DNA of 64,000 bases from Corynebacterium sp. P3-F1 (GCF_030503635.1 NZ_CP129965.1:434001-498000); one strand, 5' to 3'; shown: positions 44,582 to 55,026, counted from the first letter of the stretch. Made by a program: numbers and translations. The notes: generated from the letters alone by a model not told the origin.

Positions 44582-45247
44582 TCAACGCTGCGAAGCCGGA
44601 ACGAAGGTCGCCGCGCAGACATACCCGGCGCGAACGAGCCACCTGCCCTCGATGAACGGCACCGGCGTCGGCCGCGCAAGCAGGTACGAGATGAATGTGC
44701 CGTCGGGGCGGATGTCAATCTCGGCATCCTCAAAACCGAGCCACCGCATCGTCATGGGGAACCACGCCTTGTAGGTTGCCTCTTTCGCGCAGAAGAGCAA
44801 TCGATCCGCCCAATCATTCCCCGCGGCCTTTTGCAGATCGACCCAGTGGCGCTCCGGCGAACGGGCGATCTGGTCGAGGACCCCATCCGGCAGCGGCTGG
44901 GCTGGCTCGGCATCTATTCCCACCGAGCGCAACGTATCTGTGGGCGCAGCGACCGCCACGCGCAGACCGTCCGTGTGCGTCAGAGATCCGGTGTAGCCCT
45001 CCGGCCACAGCGGCATCCCTTTCTCGCCCTTTAGGATCGCGTTGGAGGCTTTCATCCCTAGCTCGAGCAGCGCTTGATGAGCGCACCAGCGAGCATCGCC
45101 GAACTCGCCTTTGCGGTTGTCCACAGCACGGCTGACCACCACACGCTCGGCAGGGTGAAGTTCGTTGTAGTTTGTCAGGTCAGAGTTCGCGTCGGTCCGC
45201 AAAAACACCACGCGCGCGGGAGCCGGAAACAGCTTTTCGACGATCAC
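44582..45247 (-). CDS. pptT: 4'-phosphopantetheinyl transferase
   Basis: Adds phosphopantetheine from CoA to acyl and peptidyl carrier proteins needed for mycolate and other lipids. 221 residues: the Mg-binding VGIDAEP motif and the later LFCAKEATYKAW are diagnostic, as is the upstream TGSLTHTDG. Start GTG 45247 overlaps the stop of the metallophosphoesterase by 4 bp (GTGA), so the two are coupled. Confidence 0.93.
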   Translation of the reverse strand: MIVEKLFPAPARVVFLRTDANSDLTNYNELHPAERVVVSRAVDNRKGEFGDARWCAHQALLELGMKASNAILKGEKGMPLWPEGYTGSLTHTDGLRVAVAAPTDTLRSVGIDAEPAQPLPDGVLDQIARSPERHWVDLQKAAGNDWADRLLFCAKEATYKAWFPMTMRWLGFEDAEIDIRPDGTFISYLLARPTPVPFIEGRWLVRAGYVCAATFVPASQR

Positions 45248-46044
45248 TGCTCCACCTCCATCACCGGATACGGCCACGCAGGCGGCTCTGTTCGGCGCTT
45301 CCACTCGTCCGGATAACCCAGAGAGACTTCGACGTGATCGACGCCGTCGATCGTCTGCACCCCGGGCATGTGCAGGTGGCCGTAAATGACCGCCTGCGCG
45401 TTATAGCGCGTCGCCCACCCTCGTGTGTGCCGGGTGCCGCACCACAAGGTGGCCTCTCGCAGCCACATTCTGTCCGTCGGTTCCTGCGCCAAGGGCCAGT
45501 GGTTGATCAGGATAGTCGGCCCGTCGATCCGCGACAGCCGTCGCGTCGAGTACGCGAGACGGTCCCAGCACCACGCGCGGATATCTGTGAACGGGGCGAT
45601 GGCCACCTCATCGGTGAACACGACTTCCTTCTCCCGCGCGGATTCCAATGCCTCCTCCACCGTCTTCGTCGGCGGCCTGAACGAGTAGTCGTACAGGGTG
45701 AAGAGAGGAACCACGGTGACACCGGCAAAGACCGGGTATGGGTCTTCCGGCGTAATCACGCCGAGACCGCGCAGCTTGTTCACCAGGTCCGTGTATTTCT
45801 CCCGCCCTCTGTACCGGTCAGTGCCGCGGGCGAAGAGCTCGTGATTGCCCGGAACCCAAATGACGGTGTCGAAGCGCTGCACTAAGGTCGCCATAATCCG
45901 CACGACAAGCTCGGTGCGTTCCGCGACATCGCCGGCGACAATCAGCCAGTCGGATGCGTCCGACGGAACGATGTCGTCGACGCGAGGACGATTCGCTTTC
46001 ACCGCCGCGTGGAGGTCCGAAACCGCCCACAGTGTCCTCGTCAT
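45244..46044 (-). CDS. PptH-like metallophosphoesterase
   Basis: 266 residues of the calcineurin-like family: VSDLHAAVKANR, VAGDVAERTELV, WVPGNHELFARG, ILINHWPL and YGHLHMPG are in order. In M. tuberculosis the gene upstream of and overlapping pptT (Rv2795c, PptH) encodes a phosphopantetheine hydrolase that undoes PptT's modification; this gene occupies that position. Function assigned by context and family, not proven here. Confidence 0.82.
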   Translation of the reverse strand: MTRTLWAVSDLHAAVKANRPRVDDIVPSDASDWLIVAGDVAERTELVVRIMATLVQRFDTVIWVPGNHELFARGTDRYRGREKYTDLVNKLRGLGVITPEDPYPVFAGVTVVPLFTLYDYSFRPPTKTVEEALESAREKEVVFTDEVAIAPFTDIRAWCWDRLAYSTRRLSRIDGPTILINHWPLAQEPTDRMWLREATLWCGTRHTRGWATRYNAQAVIYGHLHMPGVQTIDGVDHVEVSLGYPDEWKRRTEPPAWPYPVMEVEQ

Positions 46045-46090
46045 CGTCGCCGCCCTTCTCTTCTTTGACGCCCCGCTATGCCCCGTCAGC

Positions 46091-47437
46091 CTAGTCTTCC
46101 GGCTGTTCGAGGCTCGCCCAGCGCATGGATTGGAAGCGCCACACAACGCCGACGAGACGCATCACGATCATGGCGGCGAGACCGCACCAAATGCCGGTCA
46201 AACCGGTGCCCGCAAAATACGCGATGGCGATACCGGGGAGGAAACCGACGAGCACCGAACTGAGCGTCAGCGTGCGCAAGAAAGCGGCGTCCCCGGCGCC
46301 CAGCAGCACACCATCTAGGGCGAAGACCACGCCACCGGCAGCAATCATTCCGATCAACACCCACCACGGAAGAGCCATTTCGCGGAGAACCGCCCCGTCG
46401 GTGGTGAACAGGCGCCGAATGAACGGCCCGCCGATAGCGAAGACGGCCGACAGCGACAGTGCGAACCACAGGGACAGGCGGGTGACTTTCTCGCCGACAG
46501 CGCGAGCGTCGTCGACACGCCCGGTGCCCAATGCCGCTCCGGTGAGCGTCTGCGCGGCAATAGCCAGCGAGTCGAGCACGAGAGTCAGGAAATTCCACAG
46601 CTGCAGCATCACCTGGTGCGCCGCCAACGCCGCCACGCTCACTCTTCCCGCCACCGCCGCGGCGGACACAAATGCGATTTGGAACGACAGCGACCGCAAG
46701 ATCAGGTCGCGGCCAAGCACCAGCTGCCGTGCGATCACCCGGCCGTCCGGAGCCCACGAACCGGAGTGGCTCCGAATGAGGGCGAAGAGAAAGCCCGCCG
46801 CGGTGAGACCCATACCGATGACGTTGGCCACCGCTGATCCCACGAGCCCGAACCGGTCCACCAAGAACGGCAACGCCACCGCCCCGGGAACAAGTCCGCA
46901 CAAAGTGAGGTAGAACGGCAACTTGGTGTTCTGGATTCCGCGCAACCACCCGTTACCGGCCATGATGATCAGCGTGAGCGGAATGGCGAAGGCCGCCACC
47001 CGCATCCACTGCACAGCCATGTCAGCTGTGGCCGCGTCATTGGTGAGGAAGAGTGCGATCGGGCGCGCGAAGACCCAGACCAACGTGGAGAGCAACAGCC
47101 CCACACCGACCGCGACCCATGTCGCCTGCACTCCCTCCGCAATCGCCCGCTGCTTCTTGCCCGCGCCGTAGAAACGCGCCGAACGAGCGGTGGTGCCGTA
47201 GGAAAGGAAGGTCAGCTGCGTCGTCAAGGTGGACTGCACCGTGGCACCGGCCGCGAGCGCAGCCAGCTGGCCGGCACCGAGGCGGCCGATAACAGCCGTA
47301 TCAAGCAGCAGGTAAAGCGGATTCGCCGCTAAAACTCCGAGCGCCGGCAGCGCGAGCGCAAGAACGCGGCGCATTGTCACCGCGGACTCAGCTGCGGCGT
47401 CTCCTCGCTCGGGCTTAGTAGACGTTCCGCCGGTCAC
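46091..47437 (-). CDS. dinF: MATE-family efflux protein
   Basis: 448 residues, 12 helices. Related to the DinF subgroup that sits beside lexA or translation genes. ALPALGVLAANPLYLLLDTAVIG at the start, then a symmetric second half, matches the family. Substrate unknown (drugs or oxidised metabolites). Start overlaps the nrnA stop by 4 bp. Not obviously SOS-linked; I saw no LexA box. Confidence 0.88.
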   Translation of the reverse strand: MTGGTSTKPERGDAAAESAVTMRRVLALALPALGVLAANPLYLLLDTAVIGRLGAGQLAALAAGATVQSTLTTQLTFLSYGTTARSARFYGAGKKQRAIAEGVQATWVAVGVGLLLSTLVWVFARPIALFLTNDAATADMAVQWMRVAAFAIPLTLIIMAGNGWLRGIQNTKLPFYLTLCGLVPGAVALPFLVDRFGLVGSAVANVIGMGLTAAGFLFALIRSHSGSWAPDGRVIARQLVLGRDLILRSLSFQIAFVSAAAVAGRVSVAALAAHQVMLQLWNFLTLVLDSLAIAAQTLTGAALGTGRVDDARAVGEKVTRLSLWFALSLSAVFAIGGPFIRRLFTTDGAVLREMALPWWVLIGMIAAGGVVFALDGVLLGAGDAAFLRTLTLSSVLVGFLPGIAIAYFAGTGLTGIWCGLAAMIVMRLVGVVWRFQSMRWASLEQPED

Positions 47438-48429
47438 TGCGCCGGGGCCATTTCCGCAATCGACCGCTGCAAAGCGGCAATCGCGTCTTCTACTGGTCCA
47501 GCAACCGAATACCCGGCTGCGGGGATGTGCCCGCCCCCGCCGTGAACGGCCGCTACTTCAGCCATGTTGAGCACGGTCGAGCGCAATGAAACAGACCAGT
47601 AACCGGGATGAATTTCCTTGAACACCACACCGATGTCACTTCCGGTCAGTGCCCGCGAATACTCGATGATGGACTCCACGGCGGTTTGGTTCATGCCGTC
47701 GAGATGAGAATCGTCAATCCGCAGCACAGACATAGTCAGATTGCCAGCGGCGAGTGTCTGCATGCCCGCCATGACTTCGCCCATCAATTTCAGGTCATCG
47801 GCGGAGACGGCATCCATCAAATCCATGCCTGCTGAACGCGGCTCAACCCCGTTCTCAAGTAATTCAGCCGCTAGGCGGTGCATCCGCGGGGTCCCCCACC
47901 GGAAGCTACCCGTATCAGTAACCAAACCGGCGTACAAGCAATACGCGATCTCAGTAGTCAGCTCAACACCCAAATAGCGCATGAGCTCGCGGATGATCAC
48001 CGTGGTCGATTCAGACGGCAGCACCAGATTCATTCCGCCGAAGCCGGGGTTCGAAGCATGGTGGTCAATCACCACAACTCGCGTCGGATCCGCCGCCAAA
48101 ACGTGCCGGAAACTACCCGTGCGGTCAAGAGAGGCGCAATCCGTTGTCACCACCAATCCGCCCGCGGGAAGCTCCCGGCCCAGAATGACGTCCTCAACTC
48201 CCGGAATGGATGACAGGTTCTCCGGCCATGGGGCGCTCTGCCCAATGTAGACATCCGCCTCAATGCCCAGTTCCCGTAACGCGAACGCCAACCCAGAGGC
48301 TGATCCCACCGCATCCGCATCAGGGCGGATGTGGGTGACAATGTGAACGGAATCGACCGACCTCAGCCGTTCCGCTACCGCTTCGAAATCGCCCTCGCCC
48401 GGTGCAAAGAGAGTGGCCGGAGATGTCAT
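47434..48429 (-). CDS. nrnA: DHH/DHHA1 bifunctional oligoribonuclease/PAP phosphatase
   Basis: Degrades nanoRNA and pAp, cooperating with PNPase and RNase J. 331 residues: DHH motifs DADAVGSASGLAFAL, TTDCASLDRTGS, VVIDHHASNPGFG, and the DHHA1 C-terminal GGGGHIPAAGYS. Its ATG abuts the rbfA stop. Confidence 0.93.
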   Translation of the reverse strand: MTSPATLFAPGEGDFEAVAERLRSVDSVHIVTHIRPDADAVGSASGLAFALRELGIEADVYIGQSAPWPENLSSIPGVEDVILGRELPAGGLVVTTDCASLDRTGSFRHVLAADPTRVVVIDHHASNPGFGGMNLVLPSESTTVIIRELMRYLGVELTTEIAYCLYAGLVTDTGSFRWGTPRMHRLAAELLENGVEPRSAGMDLMDAVSADDLKLMGEVMAGMQTLAAGNLTMSVLRIDDSHLDGMNQTAVESIIEYSRALTGSDIGVVFKEIHPGYWSVSLRSTVLNMAEVAAVHGGGGHIPAAGYSVAGPVEDAIAALQRSIAEMAPAQ

Positions 48430-48864
48430 TTACTCATCCCTCGTCTTGTAAGGATCCGCGTCACCCGCCGGGGTCGCATTCTTCTTCAACTCCGCGAGCT
48501 CCTCGTCGCGCGCGCGGGCACGGGCAAGCAGTTCCTCCATGCGCGCCGACGTCTCCGGCACAGTATCCAGCTCGAAGCTCAGCGTCGGAGTGAACCGGAC
48601 CCCCAGCTCATCCCCCACGATCTTGCGCAGTTGACCGCGTGCGCGGTGAAGGGCCTCCGCAGCCTGGTCGAGGTCGGGCTCATCATCGATACCAGCACCA
48701 CGGACGGTGTAGTACACAGTCGCGTCATGCAGGTCTCCTGTGACGCGGACATCCGTGACAGTGACCAGCTCCAAGCGGCGATCTTTGACCTGGCGTTCGA
48801 TCGCTGTTGCCACGATGGTTTGAATCCGCTTGGCCAAGCGCTGGGCGCGGGTGTTGTCAGCCAC
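48430..48864 (-). CDS. rbfA: Ribosome-binding factor A
   Basis: 30S maturation factor. 144 residues, KH-type fold; [26 protein letters not shown] is a typical N-terminus. Cold-shock associated in other bacteria. Separated from infB by 128 bp containing a strong hairpin. Confidence 0.93.
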   Translation of the reverse strand: MADNTRAQRLAKRIQTIVATAIERQVKDRRLELVTVTDVRVTGDLHDATVYYTVRGAGIDDEPDLDQAAEALHRARGQLRKIVGDELGVRFTPTLSFELDTVPETSARMEELLARARARDEELAELKKNATPAGDADPYKTRDE

Positions 48865-48923
48865 TGTGATTCCCCTTCCTGCTCTTCAAATCAGCTTCCC
48901 TAGTGTAGCGCCCCCCACCAACA

Positions 48924-48959
48924 CCCACGCCCCGCGGGCGTGTGCCTGCGGGGCGTGGG
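48924..48959 (-). terminator. 12-bp GC hairpin between infB and rbfA
   Basis: Perfect stem CCCACGCCCCGC / GCGGGGCGTGGG with 12-nt loop, past the infB stop. No T-tract; attenuation or 3' end stability is possible. Confidence 0.5.
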
Positions 48960-48973
48960 GTGCGGCGCGAGCC

Positions 48974-48983
48974 GTCGATAAGC
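48974..48983. repeat. Copy of the GTCGATAAGC motif after infB
   Basis: Starts 10 bp past the infB stop codon. Confidence 0.65.
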
Positions 48984-48992
48984 GTTCACGCG

Positions 48993-51833
48993 TTAGGTGC
49001 GCGGAACCTCGACCATCTCGTAGACCTGGATCTCGTCGTCGACCTGAATGTCCGGGTACGACAGGACCATGCCGCATTCGTAACCCTTGTCCACCTCGGT
49101 GACGTCGTCCTTCTCGCGGCGGAGCGAATCGATCGTCGCATCCGGAGTGATCACGTTGCCGTCGCGCACAAGACGGACCTTCGCCCCGCGGCGCACCTTG
49201 CCGGAGGTGACCATGCAACCCGCGATGAGACCGACAGCGGATGCCTTGAAGATCTGGCGGATCTCCGCGGAACCGAGGTCGCGCTCCTCGTAGATGGGCT
49301 TGAGCATGCCCTTGAGCGCAGCTTCCATGTCGTCGATGACCTGGTAGATCACCGAGTAGTAGCGGATCTCCACGCCCTCCTCGTTGGCTTCCTCCGTGGC
49401 CTTGCCCTCGGAGCGGACGTTGAAGGCGATGATCACAGCGTCCGACGCGGCGGCCAGCGACACGTTGGTCTGGGTCACAGCACCGACCCCGCGGTCGATG
49501 ATGTTGACCTGCACCTCGTCGTCCACCTCGATCTTGAGCAGGGCCTCCTCGAGGGCTTCCACCGAACCGGCGTTGTCGCCCTTGAGGATGAGGTTGAGCG
49601 TGCTGGTCTCCTTGAGCGCCTGATCCAGGTTCTCCAGGGACACGCGCTTCTTCTTCCGGGCTTGCATCGCCGCACGCTGACGCGCGTCGCGCTGCGCCGC
49701 GATCTGACGTGCCACGCGGTCGTCCTCGACCACGAGCAAGTTGTCGCCCGGGCCAGGGACACCGTTGAGCCCCTGAACCTGAACCGGGCAGGACGGGCCG
49801 GCCTCTTCGACGTCGTTGCCCCACTCGTCGATCATGCGGCGCACGCGGCCGAAGTTGCCGCCCACGACGATGGAATCGCCGACGCGCAGCGTACCGCGCT
49901 GAACGATGACGGTGGAGACCGGGCCGCGGCCGCGGTCCAGGTGGGACTCGATAGCCAGACCCTGAGCGTCCATGTCCGGGTTCGCCGTCAGCTCGAGAGC
50001 GGCATCCGCCGTAAGCAGGACAGCCTCGAGCAGATCGTCGATACCGGTGCCGTTCTTCGCCGAGATGTCGATGAACATGGTGTCGCCGCCGTACTCCTCC
50101 GGAATGAGGTCGTACTCGGTGAGCTGGCCGCGGATCTTGTCCGGCTGGGCCTCCGGCTTATCCACCTTGTTCACAGCCACCACGATCGGCAGCTCAGCTG
50201 CCTTCGCGTGGTTGATCGCCTCGACTGTCTGCGGCATGACGCCGTCATCCGCTGCCACGACGAGAATTGCAAGGTCAGTTGACTTGGCACCGCGGGCACG
50301 CATGGCGGTGAACGCCTCGTGGCCCGGGGTATCCAAGAACGTGATCTTGCGCGGCTCGTCTTCGAGGGTGACCTCGGTCTGGTAAGCACCGATGCCCTGG
50401 GTGATGCCGCCGGCCTCGCCGCGGCCGACGTTCGCGTTGCGGATCGAGTCCAGCAGGCGGGTCTTACCGTGGTCGACGTGGCCCATGACGGACACCACTG
50501 GCGGACGCTGCTCCAGCTCTTCGTCGCCGCCCTCGTCTTCGCCGAACTGCAGGTCGAAGGATTCGAGCAACTCGCGGTCCTCGTCCTCAGGCGAGACGAT
50601 CTGCACCTCGTAGTTGATCTCGGCGCCGAGCAGCTGCAGCGTCTCCTCGGAAACAGACTGGGTTGCAGTCACCATCTCGCCCAAGTTGAACAGCGCCTGG
50701 ACGAGGTTCGACGCCTCGGTACCGATCTTCTCCGCCAGATCAGACAAGGTCGCACCCTGACGCAAACGGACGGTCTTGCCGCCGCCATCGGGCAAGCGGA
50801 CGCCACCGACCACGTTCGGTGCGTGCATCTCCTCGTACTCGTTGCGCTTCTGGCGCTTGGACTTTCGTCCCTTGCCAGGTGCGCCACCCGGACGACCGAA
50901 TGCACCGGCAGTGCCGCCGCGGCGTCCACCGCGACCGCGGAAACCGCCGCCGCCCATCGGGCCGCCACCACCGCGACCGCGGCCACCGGGACCACCAGGC
51001 CCTCCGTGACCGCGCCCGCCGCCACCCTTGCGGGTGGACGCGCGGGACGGCATTTGAGCCGGGTTCGGGTGGTTCGCCATATCCGCGGGGCTCGGTGCAG
51101 CCGAGCCGCCGGGACGCGGACCTCCGGAGCGCTGCCCCTGGCCACCCGGACGGGGAGCCTGGTCACCGCGGCGCTTCTGCTGGCCGGCCGCACCGGCGCC
51201 ACCACGCCCGCCAGGACGCGGTTGCGGGCGCGGGCCGCCCTGGTTGGAGGAGAACGGATTGTTGGCTACGCGCGGCCGGCCCCCCGGTTTGGGCATGGGG
51301 CGAGGCATCGCAGCGCCACCTTCTGCGCCTGGTTTGGGCGCCGGCTTGGCAGCGGGCTTCGGTCCCGGTGCCGCAGGTTTGGGTGCCTGGCCTGCAGGGG
51401 ACTGCGCGCCCGGTTTCGGAGCGGCCTTCGGCCCGGGCTTGGCTGCGGCTCCGGGTTTCGGGGCAGCACCGGAAGCTGCTGCGGCACCCGGCTTCGGAGC
51501 AGGCTTTGCGGAAGGCTTAGCAGCCTCGTTCTTCGGCACCTCTGCCTTAGCCGCTGCAGGTTTTGCGGCGGGCTTCGACGCAGCCGGTTTCTTCGCCGGT
51601 GCGCCCGGCTTAGCAGCCGCAGAATTCTTAGACGGAGCAGGTTTATTGCTCTTCGCGCCGTCTCCGGCGCCGCGCTCCTCGTAGAGCGCCTTGATCTTCT
51701 TCACCACCGGCGGTTCGATGGTGGAAGATGCGGTTTTGACGAACTCGCCTTCCTCTTTCAGGGTGGCGAGCAATTCCTTACTTGTTACGCCGAGCTGTTT
51801 AGCCAGTTCGTGAACGCGTAGCTTTCCGGGCAC
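48993..51833 (-). CDS. infB: Translation initiation factor IF-2
   Basis: GTPase that places fMet-tRNA on the 30S subunit. 946 residues; an initial IF2-N winged helix ([23 protein letters not shown]), then a roughly 300-residue Ala/Pro/Lys- and Gly/Arg-rich disordered region, then the G domain: [10 protein letters not shown] near residue 455, [16 protein letters not shown], and domains II-IV with [20 protein letters not shown] and [15 protein letters not shown] 51833. Confidence 0.97.
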   Translation of the reverse strand: MPGKLRVHELAKQLGVTSKELLATLKEEGEFVKTASSTIEPPVVKKIKALYEERGAGDGAKSNKPAPSKNSAAAKPGAPAKKPAASKPAAKPAAAKAEVPKNEAAKPSAKPAPKPGAAAASGAAPKPGAAAKPGPKAAPKPGAQSPAGQAPKPAAPGPKPAAKPAPKPGAEGGAAMPRPMPKPGGRPRVANNPFSSNQGGPRPQPRPGGRGGAGAAGQQKRRGDQAPRPGGQGQRSGGPRPGGSAAPSPADMANHPNPAQMPSRASTRKGGGGRGHGGPGGPGGRGRGGGGPMGGGGFRGRGGRRGGTAGAFGRPGGAPGKGRKSKRQKRNEYEEMHAPNVVGGVRLPDGGGKTVRLRQGATLSDLAEKIGTEASNLVQALFNLGEMVTATQSVSEETLQLLGAEINYEVQIVSPEDEDRELLESFDLQFGEDEGGDEELEQRPPVVSVMGHVDHGKTRLLDSIRNANVGRGEAGGITQGIGAYQTEVTLEDEPRKITFLDTPGHEAFTAMRARGAKSTDLAILVVAADDGVMPQTVEAINHAKAAELPIVVAVNKVDKPEAQPDKIRGQLTEYDLIPEEYGGDTMFIDISAKNGTGIDDLLEAVLLTADAALELTANPDMDAQGLAIESHLDRGRGPVSTVIVQRGTLRVGDSIVVGGNFGRVRRMIDEWGNDVEEAGPSCPVQVQGLNGVPGPGDNLLVVEDDRVARQIAAQRDARQRAAMQARKKKRVSLENLDQALKETSTLNLILKGDNAGSVEALEEALLKIEVDDEVQVNIIDRGVGAVTQTNVSLAAASDAVIIAFNVRSEGKATEEANEEGVEIRYYSVIYQVIDDMEAALKGMLKPIYEERDLGSAEIRQIFKASAVGLIAGCMVTSGKVRRGAKVRLVRDGNVITPDATIDSLRREKDDVTEVDKGYECGMVLSYPDIQVDDEIQVYEMVEVPRT

Positions 51834-51958
51834 TTGTCTCCTCGTTGTAGGGCTAGAGGCAACAGTCCGCAGCTACGCGGCTGACCTCTAGACGATGGTC
51901 ATGACGTTCATCGCTGATGCTTCATGGTCTGCTTCATGGTTGAAGACTCATCAGTTCT
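51834..51958. other. Gap between ylxR and infB
   Basis: 125 bp, no gene. AGGAGACAAGTGCCC precedes infB. Confidence 0.4.
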
Positions 51959-52270
51959 TTAGTCCTTTTCACTTACTTGCTTTCGGTTCACCGGTGAGGG
52001 TTGATTCTCTCCGGCGATGTACTCGCGTACATTGCTGGCATCCACTTGCGCGGACACCCGGAGGGCCCGCCCGAAGGCGCGGCGGGACTCCGCCAGCTCA
52101 AACGCTTCGAGGCTGGGGGTGATCCACGCGCCGCGTCCGGGAAGTCTCCGTCCCGGATCCGCGATGACACGCGTGGGATCTTCTGGGTCGACGACGACGC
52201 GCAGAAGCTGAGTGTCCGGCCGCGCCTCACGCGTGGCAATGCACGTCCGGGTCCGTGTCGGGTTACTCAT
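51959..52270 (-). CDS. ylxR: YlxR-family RNA-binding protein
   Basis: 103 residues; the family's RTCIATREARPDTQLLRVV motif and GRGAWITPSLEAFELA. Nucleic-acid binding; in B. subtilis it is reported to affect RNase P. Its ATG is preceded by the GTCGATAAGCG motif and AAA, so the motif overlaps the ribosome-binding region. Confidence 0.85.
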   Translation of the reverse strand: MSNPTRTRTCIATREARPDTQLLRVVVDPEDPTRVIADPGRRLPGRGAWITPSLEAFELAESRRAFGRALRVSAQVDASNVREYIAGENQPSPVNRKQVSEKD

Positions 52271-52274
52271 TTTC

Positions 52275-52284
52275 GCTTATCGAC
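52275..52284. repeat. Copy of the GTCGATAAGC motif before ylxR
   Basis: GCTTATCGAC on the plus strand, 5 bp upstream of the ylxR start. Confidence 0.65.
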
Positions 52285-52449
52285 GCCTCCCACCCCGCTG
52301 CCTCGGCAGGATTGAAGCCAAGGTTCAACCATACGCTATCGGGACGCGGAACTGTAACTTGTTGTTCACTTTGATAGCGCGAAGCACCCGCCAGGTGATG
52401 CCGGGCAACCCCGCACTTCCTGCTGCCGGCGCAAGACCGTTCCGCAGTT

Positions 52450-53505
52450 CTACTCCGGACGATCTGCGTCGGAGTGAATGTCGATTTTCCAACCGGTTAG
52501 GCGCGCCGCCAGACGGGCGTTCTGCCCCTCTCGGCCGATGGCCAGCGAGAGCTGGTAGTCAGGCACGGTCACTCGCGCGGTCTGCTCCTCGAGGCTGAGG
52601 ATTTCTACTTTGACCACCTTCGACGGTGCCAGAGAATTGCCTACGTACACGGCCGGGTCGTCGGAGTAGTCGACAATGTCGATTTTTTCCCCGTTGAGCC
52701 CTTCCATGATGTTGGTGACACGGGCTCCTCGCGGACCGATGCAGGCACCCTTAGCGTTGATTCCCTTCACAGTGCCTTTGACTGCCACCTTGGAACGGTG
52801 GCCGGCCTCCCGGGCGATGCCGACGATCTCCACGGAACCGTCTTCCACCTCGGGGACCTCAAGCGCGAAGAGCCCGCGGACCAGCTCCGGGTGCGTGCGG
52901 GAGAGGTTGACGGTGGTGTTCCGGTCACCTGAGGTCACGCCGACGACGTAGGCCTTTACGCGGTCTCCGTGCTCGAGCTTCTCCCCCGGAATCTGCTCGG
53001 CCGGGAGCAGAATGCCGTCCTGGGGGTTCGCCTCGGTGCCGAGCTGGACGACAACGATGCCGCGGGCGTTCGCGCTCGCGTCGCGCTGCACGATGCCGGA
53101 GACGACCTTGCCCTCCAAACCGGAGTACTCGTCGTAGGCGCGGGTCGCCTCTGCGGAGCGCATCCGCTTGATGATCGCCTCGCGCACGGCGAGCGCACCC
53201 ACGCGAGAGAAGTTGACAGGGGTGTCGTCGTACTCGGACACCACATTACCCTCGTCGTCGTACTCGCTCACCAGCACCGCAACCTGACCGGTCTCAGTGT
53301 CGATGTCCACCCGCGCCTTAGAGTCGTGGGTTTCGCGCGCCCCCTGTTTCTCTGCCTCAGAGCCGCCGCGCCCCACCGGACCGCTTTCTTCGCGTGTCTC
53401 GCGGTACGCGCTCAGCAACGCGGTGGCAATCGTGGTCAACAGGTCATCGACCGGGATGCCGGCTTCCTTCTCAATTCCTTCAAGCGCAGCGATATCGATA
53501 TTCAC
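52450..53505 (-). CDS. nusA: Transcription factor NusA
   Basis: Termination/antitermination factor. 351 residues: N-terminal domain beginning IDIAALEGIEKEAGI, S1 domain, KH1 with IGPRGARVTNI and KH2 with AIGREGQNARLAARLTGW. Start GTG 53505 with AAGGA 7 nt upstream. Followed by ylxR after 179 bp, then infB. Confidence 0.95.
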   Translation of the reverse strand: MNIDIAALEGIEKEAGIPVDDLLTTIATALLSAYRETREESGPVGRGGSEAEKQGARETHDSKARVDIDTETGQVAVLVSEYDDEGNVVSEYDDTPVNFSRVGALAVREAIIKRMRSAEATRAYDEYSGLEGKVVSGIVQRDASANARGIVVVQLGTEANPQDGILLPAEQIPGEKLEHGDRVKAYVVGVTSGDRNTTVNLSRTHPELVRGLFALEVPEVEDGSVEIVGIAREAGHRSKVAVKGTVKGINAKGACIGPRGARVTNIMEGLNGEKIDIVDYSDDPAVYVGNSLAPSKVVKVEILSLEEQTARVTVPDYQLSLAIGREGQNARLAARLTGWKIDIHSDADRPE

Positions 53506-53548
53506 TTGTCGTCCTTACTTACGTGCTCGGTTCTGAACCTTTACTGAC

Positions 53549-54103
53549 CTATTCGGATGCGCCACCCGCAAGGGCTTCAACGTCCTGGTAGTCCTTGTCC
53601 GCCAGTTCCATTTCCTTTTCCGGCGGGGTGTTGAACTCAATTTCTACCACCGCTGGCGACACGGACGAAATAGGAGCCAGCTCGACCGCGGGCTCACCGC
53701 TTTTCTTCTCCGCAGGAGCGATGAGCGCGACGGTGTCTTCCGCCTCGTTCAAAGCGCCGATTCGGTAAGTTTTCTCGCTCACGGTCACCAGGTGCCCGCG
53801 GTTGCGGCGCCAGTGGCGCAGCTGCGTCAGGGGCAGGTCCACACCGGGAGTGGTCACCTCCAGGGTGTAACCGGCACCGAAATTGACGTCGCCGCGTTCC
53901 TCGGCGGCGTCGAAAAGCTCCGAAAGCTCGTTGGAGACCTCTTCCAACTGGTCGAGCGTCGGCGCGTCGTCACCAGCGACTGCGACGATCACTTGCGATT
54001 TCTTGCCGGCCTTGACCGTCTTCACGGCCTCGATGTCCAGCCTGTGAGAATCGGTGACGGGTCGAATCAGCTTCTCGAGTTCTGCGCTTTCCGGAAATGC
54101 CAT
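53549..54103 (-). CDS. rimP: Ribosome maturation factor RimP
   Basis: 30S assembly factor. 184 residues, with LDIEAVKTVKAGKKSQVIVAVAGDDAP, LSELFDAAE and TPGVDLPLTQLRHWRRNRGHLV matching RimP. ATG 54103 has TACAGT 7 nt upstream (leaderless). First gene of the rimP-nusA-ylxR-infB order. Confidence 0.9.
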   Translation of the reverse strand: MAFPESAELEKLIRPVTDSHRLDIEAVKTVKAGKKSQVIVAVAGDDAPTLDQLEEVSNELSELFDAAEERGDVNFGAGYTLEVTTPGVDLPLTQLRHWRRNRGHLVTVSEKTYRIGALNEAEDTVALIAPAEKKSGEPAVELAPISSVSPAVVEIEFNTPPEKEMELADKDYQDVEALAGGASE

Positions 54104-54153
54104 GCCCACCACTGTACGGGTCTGCCATACCGCGGGCGGTACAGTCTCCCACT
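54104..54153. promoter_or_regulatory. Symmetric divergent -10 boxes of rimP and the lipoprotein
   Basis: Plus strand ACTGTA (54111-54116) is the rc of TACAGT for rimP; TACAGT (54140-54145) serves the lipoprotein GTG 54154 with 8 nt spacing. The boxes are identical in sequence. Confidence 0.55.
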
Positions 54154-54999
54154 GTGAAGTCGTCTCGGAAGTCGTCTCGGAAGACCACCCGCCGCATCCT
54201 CGCTGTCTGCCTCACCGCAGCACTTGCCGCGCCGTTGGCTGCGTGCTCCCCGCTCGATGTCTTCGGGCCGCACGCGAACAGCGAGATCATGGCGCTAGCG
54301 AAGCAGGCGTCCGCCGACACGGCATCCGGCGACGAGAGGTGGGGCGAGCTGCGCGCATTCCACGCCGATCAGCTCAAAAACGAGGCCCGTCGGCTGTGCG
54401 GCACCGATGCGAGTGGCGCGCCTCCATCGACGTGCAACGTGGACTACGAGGACACCGACCTACCGCCCAGCGGCGACACCGCCGCATTGGTAGTCCAGAC
54501 TGCGAAGGCCGCCGGCAAGGTTCCCGAGGATTCCGTCGACCTCGTCGTCGCCCAAGCCATCGACGCCGTCGCCGCCTCCGACGAACCGCTCGCCCTTCTC
54601 AACACCGACGGGCCGATCGACGACACCGACGCACTCGAGGCTGCCAAGCTGCTGGCCAATGCCGAATACGCCGTGGACTACGGCCTCGACATCGCCACCG
54701 CCTACGGCGACGAGCAGCTACAGGCGCGAATCGACAAGCTCCGCACGCTTCACGACGCCCGCCTGTCCTCCCTCCACGACGCCTTCCCCACAGATGCAAT
54801 GCCCGCCCGCGAAGCCGGCTACGAGATTCCCGGCGGGGCGCCGACGAATCCTGCGGAGGCAGCCGCGTTCGTCGACAAGCTGGAAAGCGACCTCGTTGAA
54901 CGCTGGCGCACCGCCGCCGCCGATGCCACCAGCGTTGACTGGCGCACCGCCGCCATCATCCTGGCTGGGCATGCGCAGCGCGCCGCGGAAACCGCCTAG
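54154..54999 (+). CDS. DUF4439-like (ferritin-like) lipoprotein
   Basis: About 281 residues from GTG 54154. Basic N-terminus and lipobox LAAPLAACSP predict a lipoprotein. The rest is helical with Asp/Glu/Ala bias, including LLANAEYAVDYGLDIATAYGD and later VERWRTAAADATSVDWRTAAIILAGHAQRA, compatible with the ferritin-like DUF4439 four-helix bundle found near rimP in actinobacteria. Function unknown. Confidence 0.65.
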   Translation: MKSSRKSSRKTTRRILAVCLTAALAAPLAACSPLDVFGPHANSEIMALAKQASADTASGDERWGELRAFHADQLKNEARRLCGTDASGAPPSTCNVDYEDTDLPPSGDTAALVVQTAKAAGKVPEDSVDLVVAQAIDAVAASDEPLALLNTDGPIDDTDALEAAKLLANAEYAVDYGLDIATAYGDEQLQARIDKLRTLHDARLSSLHDAFPTDAMPAREAGYEIPGGAPTNPAEAAAFVDKLESDLVERWRTAAADATSVDWRTAAIILAGHAQRAAETA

Positions 55000-55026
55000 C
55001 CAGCGACGGCTAGGGCAGCCCAACCC

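Noticed and set aside
46091..47437. SOS regulation of the MATE gene because of the dinF name
   Set aside because: No TCGAAC-N4-GTTCGA-type site was seen and the gene is inside the nrnA-rbfA operon.
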